Translations under genes and position numbers: made by a program | The notes under the pieces: generated by a model | Database searches by the model: none | What the model was told of the DNA's origin: nothing | What the model saw: the letters and a program-made list of their open reading frames with translations, nothing else | Part shown: positions 49,266 through 64,000 of the stretch, piece by piece | Position numbering within the stretch: position 1 is the stretch's first letter | Layout of the letters: every line of letters starts with the position of its first letter | Assembly (NCBI GenBank): GCA_947172415.1 | Contig: OX359196.1 | Location: forward strand, 4,404,501-4,468,500 | DNA: 64,000 nt | Direction of reading: 5' to 3' | DNA from: Chondrosia reniformis | Lineage: Eukaryota > Porifera > Demospongiae > Chondrillida > Chondrillidae

Positions 49266-49938
49266 ATGAGAGGATATCTAAGGTTTATATATATATAGTG
49301 TGCTTCTTTACCTTGGTGGGGTATCTGCTGCACAAGTTAGCGACGGTAAGACGCGATATATGTAATGTAGGAAGCTAAGCGTGGACAAATTATTAGAGAT
49401 TCACTTAAAAATTTTCATTGTCCTTAAATTTTCCTTTTAGAATGTTACATTAATAACAACTTGCCAGATACAGCGACTGCAAGTGTATATATTTATCTCA
49501 CCAGATACCTTTCTTATCATTACTGACCCTACCTTAACCTGGCTGTGGAGTTATAACTGAAGTAGAGATTGCAAGTAATTGTGTTGGAAGCATCGGAAAA
49601 CTTTACTTGCAGACTTTGAATCGTGAAGGAGATCAATATGTTGTTTACGACTCTTTTCTTTTAGAAGAAAGTTGTGGAGAACCTAGGTTTAGGTTGCGAT
49701 CATTTCCTGTGAATCTTAAGTTTAAATCTGGTCATCATCTAGGATTCTATGAATTCTATGAACCATTTAATGATAGCTTTTATCAAGTAGCTCTTTACAA
49801 TATGGGACCTGATAGACCAAGTGAATTTATAACAATACAATCAGCAATGAACAGTATCAGTACTCCACCTAACATTAATGATAGCTTCAGTCAATCCAGC
49901 TTTCAAGGTCCTCTTCCTGCCTATTATTCGATTGACAG
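49266..49938 (+). pseudogene. receptor copy C, degraded
   Basis: The signal-peptide exon starts ATGAGAGGATATCTAAGG but soon reads into a TATATA run and a stop. The ectodomain exon (from 49441) has frameshifts and stops before 49600, then is open and close to copies A and B (LNREGDQYVVYDSFLLEESC). A 9-bp duplication gives FYEFYE, and the downstream membrane exon is missing. No kinase part is found. The shared block ends near 49938 at a GT. Confidence 0.75.
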
Positions 49939-49942
49939 GTAA

Positions 49943-50645
49943 TTGATTTATATACCTATTGTATGATGCATCTAGGTTTGTGCATTTACATAACTCATTT
50001 CTCATATATATAAATAACATGATATTCTAGATCTGTTGGTACTCATTCTAGAAATTAACTATTAAATATATATACATACCTTGCTATCTGTACCGATATA
50101 CATCAACTTAAAGCTCTATATATATAGCTTAAATGGCTATAGCTATAAAGCTAACTCTTAATTGATTGTCAAAATTCACAGACTTCTATATGTAAAGCAT
50201 GCATGTCCAATTAATTAGTTTTTGTTGCATGTATTTGCCCTATATATATATATCTCGTCTTACATGCCATGGCCAGTAGTTAATGTGTGGGATTTTATAT
50301 AGGTCTGATGACTCTTGGCACTTTTCCATGGCTTGTAGAATGCTAAATCACATGCATATACAAGCTACAAAAATGCTTCTGGCTACCATTTTTAATTGCT
50401 CTTTTTGTATGTGCTACGTGATGCAGTTCTTTTTCAAATATAATTATCAAGAATAATGAATGATGATTATAACTGTGCAATGTACAGTCAATAGGGTAGT
50501 GTTGCATTTATTGATTGATGATGTATGAAAAATGTGCTAAAATAAATAAATTGAAGAGTACTTGCATAGTGTGCATATATTAGTACACTTCAGCATTCAA
50601 ACATAACAGCTGGTGCTTTAAAAAGTCAAAAATTAGTTCATTATC
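49943..50645. other. no gene seen
   Basis: AT-rich stretch between receptor copy C and the TBC1D30 stop codon. It contains many TATATA runs and no supported frame. Confidence 0.5.
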
Positions 50646-53600
50646 CTAAGATGATTTGCTGTGAACTACAAGAAAATTGGCTAGCTCTCCCATTGTCTTC
50701 CAATTTTGGTGAGCACCTGCTACAGAGGGAGTTCCTGTGGGGGTCTTTGCAACTGTGTTTGAACCAAATAATGGTTGAGAGTGAGTTATCTCCCCTGATG
50801 GTCCCTTATTATCCTCACTACTGGACACCTGGGGTAGGATCTGTGTTTTCATTGTGTAATGATTTATCTGATCAGAGATTTCCATGGAATACAGAAGAGA
50901 GGTCACCTCCATCGTAGCTTGTGGATATTCTGATGAGAGGTCCACAGATGTGGACTCCAGAACAACACCTCTACCCTCAAGGTTAACTCCACTTGTAGAC
51001 TTAGAATAATCAGTTTTGCTTGATTTCTTCTTGCCTTGTTCAAGATGAAGTCTAGGTGGCTTGGTCTGCAAGGCAGACTTACTCTCAGGTAAGCGGAACG
51101 TCCATGTGGCCAAATAAGATGCTCCTCTACTAGGCAGGGGACATTTCTTGGGAAGACTAACACCATCTTTACCAGCACTCTCTGTTGTGGAAAGTGCTCG
51201 ACCAGGGATCAAAAAAGGGGAGACATTGTAGGTGTATCTGTCTCTGAGTTCTTTGGGTGAAGGCAAGCTATTTAAATCTCCATTTTGTACCTCATCAATA
51301 TACATGTACAGCAACTACATGTGCACAGGAGTAAGTATGTAGTAGGCATGCAAGTATACAGTAAAGTCTGGATTACATACGTTCATAAATTCATTTGAAG
51401 TTATTATCTTGCCTTTCTTCAAATGAGCTGATAATAATGACATTGTTTGATAAAAATCAGCAGTAGTTTCAACCATAAGCAAATCGCTGCAAGAAATAAT
51501 TAAACAATCAGAAAACATCAACTTTATTGAATCAGATCTAGAATCAGATAATGTGATAATCAAACCACTGTAACATGTAGTCACAGACAAATATTATGAA
51601 GAGAGAAAACAAACAAAGACATCACAAAGCAGACTACCTTTGAAACAGCCTCCATATAACCAAAGCAGTGTGAAACACGACCTCTGAACCCTCTAGGAAT
51701 ATGGCATCCCAAACTCTAAGGGTTGTCTCCTTGGGAAGGATAGTTGCGTAGAGTGTCAGGAACCACTGCATTGTAAAGAGGTTGGTCAGAGGAGGCTCGT
51801 ACATCATCGCATTCCTGTCTCCTTCTCTCTCTGAGGTGGCTGAGGTGTTGGAACTGTAGCCTCTCTGAGGAGATCTGGCCATCTTGGATGCTGCTTCTCT
51901 GATACCCTCCAAGTGGTCTGATACCTCTGGCAAGTAGAAAGACATTAGATCACGGAACACAGCAATGTCTACTGAAAGACCTTCCAACTTGTGAGTAAAA
52001 AATTCTTTTGGGAATACACGATCAATTAAGAATACCAGAATCTGCAAGGTAAGTTGTATGCATGACACTACACTGATATACGTATATAAATCACAAGTTA
52101 TAAGTGATACGTATGTAACAATCTTCAGTAATTTATACATGCTGCACCATTCTCAGTTATTAAATACTTAGGGGGAGGGGAACAAATTTCAAAGTACTGT
52201 AGGCATAAAGAAGTCGTGGGGACTACTGTATATCGATACACTAGGGACATGCAATACATACTGTATCTTGTCTGCACATAGATTCACTAAACCTGACCAA
52301 ATACACAAACCAGAATCTTTATTAATAAATACATCGTTACACAGGGGCTACCTCGTGTATCTTACACAATAGGCTTGTACAATGGAGTGAGCACTCAACA
52401 AACCTTAAAACTCAACACTTCATCTCCACTGGTGACTCTAAGTATCACCATGGTGAGGATGTTGAATCCTTGACAGTAGCCAACTGATTTGTTATACCTT
52501 GCATAGGCCAACAGAACATTCTTCAATTTCAGCTCATCCTCACTACTTGTGCATTCGGCTGTACCACTGGAGTGAAGATCCTGGAGGGAGCAGTGACAGT
52601 AGACTTAATAGGTGGACATGTATACAGGACCTGAGGAATTTAATAATTTGTGCATACATATATGTGACTAAGTTTAATAACTATCAGGGCTGCATAGAGG
52701 GGGGGGGGGCAGGGGGGCATTTGGATTGATCCCCCCCTAGACGTTTGGGAATCCCTAAACTTCTTTGACACCCTCATACCATTGCCCCCCTAAATTTTGA
52801 AATTTTCATTTTGCCCCCTCTGGCCCCTAGTTCTGCATATACGTATGTAGCTCTGACTATTAACAAAACATGAAAAATATAAAATTGGTCCCAAGTAGGA
52901 TGAAATTTAGTAAATTAATTTGGCCTCATTCAGTTGCAGTAGGAGTTGAAATTCATATGTTCAGTCTATGTACACGATTTATGGCTTTTGCATACAAAAT
53001 ACTGATGGAATAATTAAGTTAGAAAGGACATGGTGAAAACACTAGATATCTTCAATTCTAGTGACATCGAGGGTCCTAAAGCTGCTAAAGGGGAAAATAG
53101 GGTGTCACTGGATAGAATCATAAGCCAAACTAAATGGATTACACGTATATACGTATGTATACAGGTATACTAAACAAATATTAGCATGCACTACCATTAT
53201 TGCATAAATCCATAATTCATAATTTTGAATATGACATTTTTATGAAATTATTATAAAATATTGACGTACTATGGTACTCATAAGAAAATCTTTTAATTTT
53301 ATACCACTTATTAGATTTGCACTTTGTAATTTACTTTTAAAATCTTCTGATCCCATTCTGTGTCTTCCTCAGTTTTCTCTTCGATAAACACCTTGTCTAA
53401 CACAGTAGGCCAGTCAAGGTCAGACAGATGATAATGTACCAGTGCACTCCACAACTATATTCAAACATTATTTAAGATATACCCTGGCTAATGTCATGAT
53501 ATGATTTACCAAAAATACTAACTCAATTAGATACATTTCCTTTTTTACTTACATCTCTTCTCCATTGCTTGTTGATGCCATTGCCTATTCTGGAAATTAC

Positions 53601-55379
53601 TCTCCATGCTGCACACCACTGACAGATAGCAAAAGCAGCGAAGATAACTAGTAACACTCAGTAATTATAAAAAGAATACATGTGCACATACGTATATTGA
53701 AATAACTGGCTAATATATGTATGTCAACACCTCCAATTATAGACATCCTAATTGACAGAAATATCAGAGATTAACGAAATATAAACCCTGTACGTGCCAG
53801 TTGGATCTCCTTATACGAGCTTCTTTGAACAAATAAATATTATGCTGAAATTAACAGTAAATATTTCAAAGCAACTGTTTGTTGGGTATATGGGGCAGTA
53901 TACTTTCAAATAAATGTCTTCAATTACATTTTACAAAATCCCTACATAATCCTTTAGGGGTCCATAGCTGATGATTTAGATATTATACATATACATACAT
54001 ATTGTGTAGACAGTCCATGACATTGTGTCTTTGGACCTATTTGTTGAGCTGCTGTTAAAGAGACAACCGCCATTACAAGAGTGCCCCAAACTTACAGGAC
54101 GATACCCATCCTCTCCAAGAGGAGTTAGAGAGAACTTTAAAGTTGAAGCTCCTTCTGTAAAATTAAAAGGAAAATAAGGATTAGGATTAACAGTATTTTA
54201 TGGATACAAACCTTAAAAACCTATTTTTGTTATTTAACCCCCTCCTCCCACCTGGAAAGGTTGTATATCCTCTCCAAGGTGATATAGTTTATTGTACAAC
54301 AAATGGACGTTAATTAATTAATTGAGAACTTCCTGTGTAAAGCCTTTATTACCAGGCATCTGTCTATTATGCATCCCCTTCTCTCAATTAAACCTATCAG
54401 CAATTCTCATTTATTGCACCAAACAACTCAAGAAATGCACCAACCAATGGCTTAATCAACAATTGTTTCCTCAGAACAACCTTAATACAACATTATGCAA
54501 GTGGGTTTCCCAGACTCTTGTGGGTCTCCTTCCTATTTACAAGATCACTAGGAAGCAGCAGCTTGTACAGTAGAGATTCCAGGACAAGAAAGAATATGTG
54601 AAGTAAATAGAAAAGAATTAAGTGTACATTAATGGGTTACAGCCCAAAGAGGAGAAATTACATCCTCATCCAAAGGTTTGCATGTAGGTCTATACATAGG
54701 TTTATAACACATTTATTATTCTCTTTGGTGTAATGTTTTTATTATGAATTATTATTATTGCTGTTGTCTAACAAAATATAGGTATTCACATTTAGCAACA
54801 ATGACATGCATGACAAATCAGTATTACACACAAAAGAAGACTCAATATAAACACTGCTAACTATATTTCATTAAACTTGCTTAGCGAGAAGGAAGGCGAC
54901 TTAAGACTGACTTGATATACAATCCCCATATATGACAACTTTACAGTAATTTCTATATCGCCACTATGCAATATCACACCGTTAAAGTACAGATTGGCAG
55001 TGACAATGATAACATGGTTTCGACTAACTGATGTTGAAAGCAAATGACTTTAGTAAAGCCGTTACAACATCAAATTTCTGAAGAAGCTGGTCCGTTAAAT
55101 CATCTCTTTTGCCTAATTCTCTAGTGATTCTGGTTGATATTCGTCCAGTATGACTCTTAAGATAAAGCGACTCTTCTTGTAATTCAGCCAGGCCTAGAGA
55201 AATCGGAAATACGTACTATGTAAGCGACATCATGCTCACAACTATCTTTATTACGCTAAGGACTTCAACTTACTTAATTTAGTCAAACTTTCTGCAGAGT
55301 GGTCGCATAAATAAACAGATTCGGAGAGAAGAGGACTTGTCATTGGCGGCTGATCCACGATCGACGACTCCTCCGCCAT
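50646..55379 (-). CDS. TBC1D30: TBC domain RabGAP, TBC1D30 orthologue
   Basis: Nine exons sum to 623 residues: 55274-55379, 55029-55193, 54096-54154, 53553-53618, 53335-53454, 52404-52580, 51638-52041, 51381-51486, 50646-51314. A short N-terminal coiled coil (RITRELGKRDDLTDQLLQKF DVVTALL) is followed by STLKFSLTPLGEDGY, WRRDLWSALVHYHLSDLDWP, DTEWDQKILKDLHSSGT, VLLAYARYNKSVGYCQGFNI (glutamine finger YCQG), LSVDIAVFRDLMSFYLPEVS, YEPPLTNLFTMQWFLTLYAT and LRDRYTYNVSPF. This order matches vertebrate TBC1D30 from the coiled coil to beyond the TBC domain. The TBC domain stimulates GTP hydrolysis by Rabs; TBC1D30 is linked to Rab8 and cilia in vertebrates. The last 150 residues are Ser/Thr-rich and not conserved. 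The first intron donors are GTAAGT and the rarer GTTAGT. Confidence 0.93.
52686..52842. repeat. G-tract / C-tract inverted repeat
   Basis: The left side carries GGGGGGGGGG and GGGGGG near 52700, the right side CCCCCCT and CCCCCTCTGGCCCCTAG, roughly complementary across about 100 bp. Outer sequences GGGCTGCAT and ATGCAGAACTAG are partly inverted. Probably a MITE relic; the G-runs could form a quadruplex. In intron 5 of TBC1D30. Confidence 0.45.
54650..54720 (+). repeat. dispersed repeat family fragment
   Basis: ACATCCTCATCCAAAGG, followed by a weakly matching GCATGTAGGTCTATA block, resembles part of the arms around the DUS4L array. Short and diverged. Confidence 0.35.
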
Positions 55380-55459
55380 TTTGATGCTATAAATCGCGAT
55401 ATACAACATGGGCAATCGGTAATAAAGCGATTTCGCCTAGTGATATTGCGCAATCTCTG
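55380..55459. promoter_or_regulatory. shared promoter region TBC1D30 / RNASEH1
   Basis: 80 bp separate divergent start codons. A CGCGAT and a TTGCGCAA palindrome are visible. No TATA box is obvious. Confidence 0.55.
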
Positions 55460-56347
55460 ATGATAAATGGGTTACATGAGGCAGCTGGACCGCTGCTGTT
55501 TCCCCAAATATTAGGTATCAGTTTTCTTCTTCGCACGCTCCGGACCATGCCAAAGTGGTTCTACGCCGTTAGGAAAGGTAGGCAGGCCGGTATATACAAC
55601 GACTGGTCAGATTGCTCAGCTCAGGTGCATGGCTACAGTGGCGCCGCCTTTAAAAAGTTTTCAAGCCGCGAAGAAGCGGAGTCATTTGTTGAAGGTAGTT
55701 CAGGTGGCTTCAGAAACAGTTCCTACCAGCGTTACAAGCCATATTCATCATCTTCTAACCAAAGACGCCACCGGTCACCCCAGCACTATCACAGTAGCTA
55801 CTACAGCAGACCCAGTTGCATTAACTCATGCAACGACTCTTCAGAGGAGAGCGCGCCGCATAAAACCGACCACGCTAAGGATACTGCTCTTAGCAGAACA
55901 ACCGGAAATGTTAGTTCTCGTAAGGTGGTCTATTCGGATGGCTGCTGTATTAACAATGGGCAGGCGGGAGCGACTGCGGGGGTGGGCGTGTACTGGGGCG
56001 CACAGGACCCTAATAACATCAGTGAAGGACTGCAGGGCAATCAGACAAACCAAAGAGCTGAGATTGTTGCTGCCTGCAGAGCTATTGAAACAGCCAAGCA
56101 CCAAGGCCTTAGAGAGGTTGAAGTGCGGACTGATAGTATCTACACCATCAAGGCTATGACTGAGTGGATAAACAACTGGAAGAGATCAAACTGGCAGACA
56201 AAGGTGAAGAATAAAGATGACTTTCTGAGGCTGCATCAACTTTGTCAAGAGGTGGATGTCAAGTGGACGCATGTACCTGGACATCAGGGAATTCCTGGCA
56301 ATGAAGAGGCGGACAAATTAGCCAAACTCGGTTCTCAAAATCATTAA
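55460..56347 (+). CDS. RNASEH1: ribonuclease H1
   Basis: A single uninterrupted frame of 295 residues. Residues 31-75 form the RNA-DNA hybrid-binding domain (PKWFYAVRKGRQAGIYNDW ... YSGAAFKKFSSREEAESF). After a Ser/Arg-rich linker, the RNase H domain starts at 155 with KVVYSDG. Catalytic acids are D160, E201 (NQRAE), D225 (RTDS) and D285 (NEEAD), with H275 in HVPGHQG. It cleaves the RNA strand of RNA-DNA hybrids in nucleus and mitochondria. The start at 55460 adds a hydrophobic/basic 29-residue leader before an internal Met at 55547; the same two-Met arrangement directs animal RNase H1 to mitochondria or nucleus. No introns, unlike almost all its neighbours. Convergent with WRAP53, 201 bp between the stops. 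Confidence 0.96.
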   Translation: MINGLHEAAGPLLFPQILGISFLLRTLRTMPKWFYAVRKGRQAGIYNDWSDCSAQVHGYSGAAFKKFSSREEAESFVEGSSGGFRNSSYQRYKPYSSSSNQRRHRSPQHYHSSYYSRPSCINSCNDSSEESAPHKTDHAKDTALSRTTGNVSSRKVVYSDGCCINNGQAGATAGVGVYWGAQDPNNISEGLQGNQTNQRAEIVAACRAIETAKHQGLREVEVRTDSIYTIKAMTEWINNWKRSNWQTKVKNKDDFLRLHQLCQEVDVKWTHVPGHQGIPGNEEADKLAKLGSQNH

Positions 56348-56548
56348 ATTGATGTAAAATTGTTATCATACATGTTTTATCACCACTTTTCTTCACATCT
56401 TCAACTGTGTAGGTTCGTGACAGTTTCGTTTGCTGACTTACCTCTTGTTATTTTTATGTATATGTGTATATAACAATGATTATAATTTGTCTATCAAACA
56501 TGTTATAACAATTATAATGGATTCTATATAAAATATCACACAAAGGGG

Positions 56549-62401
<5,853 letters not shown>

Positions 62402-62422
62402 TTAAACTTCAAAAACACAAAA
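62402..62422. promoter_or_regulatory. 21-bp gap between divergent starts of WRAP53 and ASPH
   Basis: The start codons lie back to back with 21 AT-rich bases between them. The two 5' leaders must overlap, or each promoter must lie in the other's coding exon. Confidence 0.6.
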
Positions 62423-64000
62423 ATGGCTCCTCGTAAAAGAAAAAATGAACGTGCAGCGCCAGACGATAACCTGCAGGTAGACAGTTCCGACAGGAAAACA
62501 GAAGATCCTGATTCCAAGAAAAGGTCAAATTGGAAAATATGCATTTTTGTAGTTATTATTTTTGGCCTTTCTATATATGTTGCGTACATTCTCCATCCTG
62601 TGAATATGTCAGGATTGAACGGGCGCAATGACGCAGATGCAAAGACTAGTGTAAGCGATGGCAGTCAAACTATGAAGAGTTCCAATGCTCCGAAATCCAA
62701 AACCTCGCCACGTCCATCATCTGTCACGAGTGAAGAAGGAACGAATGAGATTAGACTGTTGCGAAAGGCTGTCCCCGAGAACGATCCAGACCACGAATAC
62801 GCCGCTAAAATTGTTGTAGCCGATCTATTACTGCACAGCAGAAAATTTCTCGAGGCGTTGGAAAAGTTTGATAGTATTCTATCTCAATCTCCCAGGAGTC
62901 CAAGAGCTTGGCTTGGTAGAGGACTTGCCCTCGAGGAACTAGCCGAAATAGAACAGAGTAATAACAGATTAGATGCTTGCATTATAGCCTACAAGACAGT
63001 TGGTTTTGAACTGGAAAAGGTGAATACCGATATAAAAGTCATGGCATTAGAAAGGCTGGCTGATAGAGCTGCATTCAGAGGTAAACAAAAGCTCTCAGTC
63101 AAAGCAAGTGAAGAGCTGTATCATGTTACACCACGAAACCATGCAATAGCAAAATCATTGGGTGTCAACTACCTAATGACTGGAATGAATGATAAAGCTC
63201 TGTTACATTTCCGCAAAGTCCTTGAAAAATGGCCTGACGATGACTTTTCAAAGGCACACGTCGGTTTTATTTTATACAAGAATGAAAATTACAAAGAAGC
63301 ACTTCCATACCTTCTTTCTGGAATAAATCAGGATCCAGAAATAAGAAAAATGCCAAAATTCTTTGTCTATACTGGGGATACCTTGATGAGGTTACATAGG
63401 GGGGAAGAGGCATACGATGTGTACAGGGAGGCTGTTAAGATAGGACTGTTTCCAAATATCTGGCAAAGATCACCCTACAATGAACCAAACCTTCGAGGCC
63501 AGCCTTGGTGGACCCCCAAAGAGACTGGATATGATAAAACTATAAAGAGATTGGTTAATGAATGGGAAGTCATTCGGAATGAAGGGCTAGCTGTTCTAAA
63601 CAGGACCTCTGGAGGATTCCAAATTGAAGATGAAAACCTAAGGGAGAGAGGAGATTGGTATCAGTTCACTCTTTACTCACAAGGAAGAAAAGACAAAAGA
63701 AATTGTCAAAGGACTCCTAAAACTTGTGATCTCATTGACACATTTCCCGAGGCTGCAAGCTGTAAGAGAGGACAAGTAAAGTTTTCCGTGATGCACCCAG
63801 GTACCCATGTATGGCCCCATACTGGACCAACCAATTGCAGGCTTCGCATGCACATTGGTCTGGTTATACCTGAAGGTATCTCCATCAGAGTGACCAATGA
63901 GATCAGAGGGTGGGAGGAGGGGGAGGCTTTCATATTTGATGATTCTTTCGAACATGAGGTATGGCATAATGGAACAGAGGCGAGACTGGTTTTAATTGTT
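62423..64000 (+). CDS. ASPH: aspartyl/asparaginyl beta-hydroxylase, 3' end beyond the window
   Basis: An uninterrupted frame of 526 codons runs from MAPRKRKNE to the window edge. A Lys/Arg/Asp-rich cytosolic head (about 1-36) is followed by a membrane anchor (WKICIFVVIIFGLSIYVAYI), an acidic/Ser-rich linker, a TPR-like helical region (about 115-310: AAKIVVADLLLHSRKFLEAL, AWLGRGLALEELAE, ALLHFRKVLEKWPDD), and the hydroxylase domain with PWWTPKETGYDK, FSVMHPGTHVWPHTGPTNCR and IFDDSFEHEVWHNG. The last two blocks hold the iron-binding His residues of this family, which hydroxylates Asp/Asn in EGF-like domains in the ER lumen. Type II orientation fits. No intron in 1.6 kb, where vertebrate ASPH is split into many exons. 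Confidence 0.95.
   Translation, partial: MAPRKRKNERAAPDDNLQVDSSDRKTEDPDSKKRSNWKICIFVVIIFGLSIYVAYILHPVNMSGLNGRNDADAKTSVSDGSQTMKSSNAPKSKTSPRPSSVTSEEGTNEIRLLRKAVPENDPDHEYAAKIVVADLLLHSRKFLEALEKFDSILSQSPRSPRAWLGRGLALEELAEIEQSNNRLDACIIAYKTVGFELEKVNTDIKVMALERLADRAAFRGKQKLSVKASEELYHVTPRNHAIAKSLGVNYLMTGMNDKALLHFRKVLEKWPDDDFSKAHVGFILYKNENYKEALPYLLSGINQDPEIRKMPKFFVYTGDTLMRLHRGEEAYDVYREAVKIGLFPNIWQRSPYNEPNLRGQPWWTPKETGYDKTIKRLVNEWEVIRNEGLAVLNRTSGGFQIEDENLRERGDWYQFTLYSQGRKDKRNCQRTPKTCDLIDTFPEAASCKRGQVKFSVMHPGTHVWPHTGPTNCRLRMHIGLVIPEGISIRVTNEIRGWEEGEAFIFDDSFEHEVWHNGTEARLVLIV

Noticed and set aside
55629-56159. Alternative 176-codon frame inside RNASEH1
   Set aside because: Shadow of the RNASEH1 frame, which carries the complete catalytic set.

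Overview
The window reads as a compact animal nuclear genome, most likely a demosponge (a haplosclerid such as Amphimedon is my inference, not tested). The evidence is: spliced genes with many introns of 50-300 bp, very close gene spacing, unmistakable metazoan orthologues (p38 MAP kinases, TBC1D30, WRAP53/TCAB1, ASPH, nucleostemin-family GTPase, DUS4L), and a divergent receptor tyrosine kinase in a local duplication, as sponges are known for. AT-rich introns are full of TACGTA-type palindromes. No bacterial operon logic applies.

Layout. 0.4-3.7 kb: a multi-pass membrane protein (minus, runs off the left edge). 4.0-9.9 kb: gene-poor, with a lone kinesin motor exon, a Penelope-type GIY-YIG fragment and a homocysteine S-methyltransferase C-terminal remnant. 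10.2-19.3 kb: two tandem p38-type MAP kinases, both with a TGY activation loop. 19.6-21.5 kb: LSM3 (minus) head-to-head with ribosomal protein eL20/RPL18A (plus). 21.9-30.2 kb: DUS4L (minus), whose intron 2 has swollen to 5.3 kb by a minisatellite of about 120 copies of a 41-bp unit. 30.4-36.0 kb: GNL3/GNL3L-type GTPase, head-to-head with DUS4L. 36-38.9 kb: repeats. 38.9-49.9 kb: a receptor tyrosine kinase followed by two partial duplicates, one a short receptor-like protein without kinase and one a pseudogene. 50.6-55.4 kb: TBC1D30 (minus), head-to-head with RNASEH1 (55.5-56.3 kb, plus). 56.5-62.4 kb: WRAP53 (minus), carrying two nested 3CxxC zinc-finger genes in one intron, and head-to-head with ASPH (62.4 kb to the right edge), with only 21 bp between the two start codons.

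The most unusual content is repetitive. (1) The 41-bp minisatellite unit contains the 3' splice site and the first 24 bases of DUS4L exon 3, so the gene's own acceptor has been amplified about 120-fold. The array and two coding exons sit between roughly 230-bp inverted repeats. (2) Those inverted repeats, and at least five other sites, carry sequences matching the hammerhead ribozyme core (CTGANGA, stem II, GAAA), mostly with a tiny self-complementary stem III followed by a GTC or GTT cleavage triplet. Several lie between long inverted arms, and one sits just downstream of a Penelope-like GIY-YIG endonuclease ORF inside the receptor kinase gene. Together they suggest active or recently active hammerhead-bearing Penelope-like elements and short derivatives.

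Exon models were built by eye from homology, splice consensus and phase. For the complete genes the exon lengths sum to an intact reading frame, and the encoded lengths agree with the families where I could compare.
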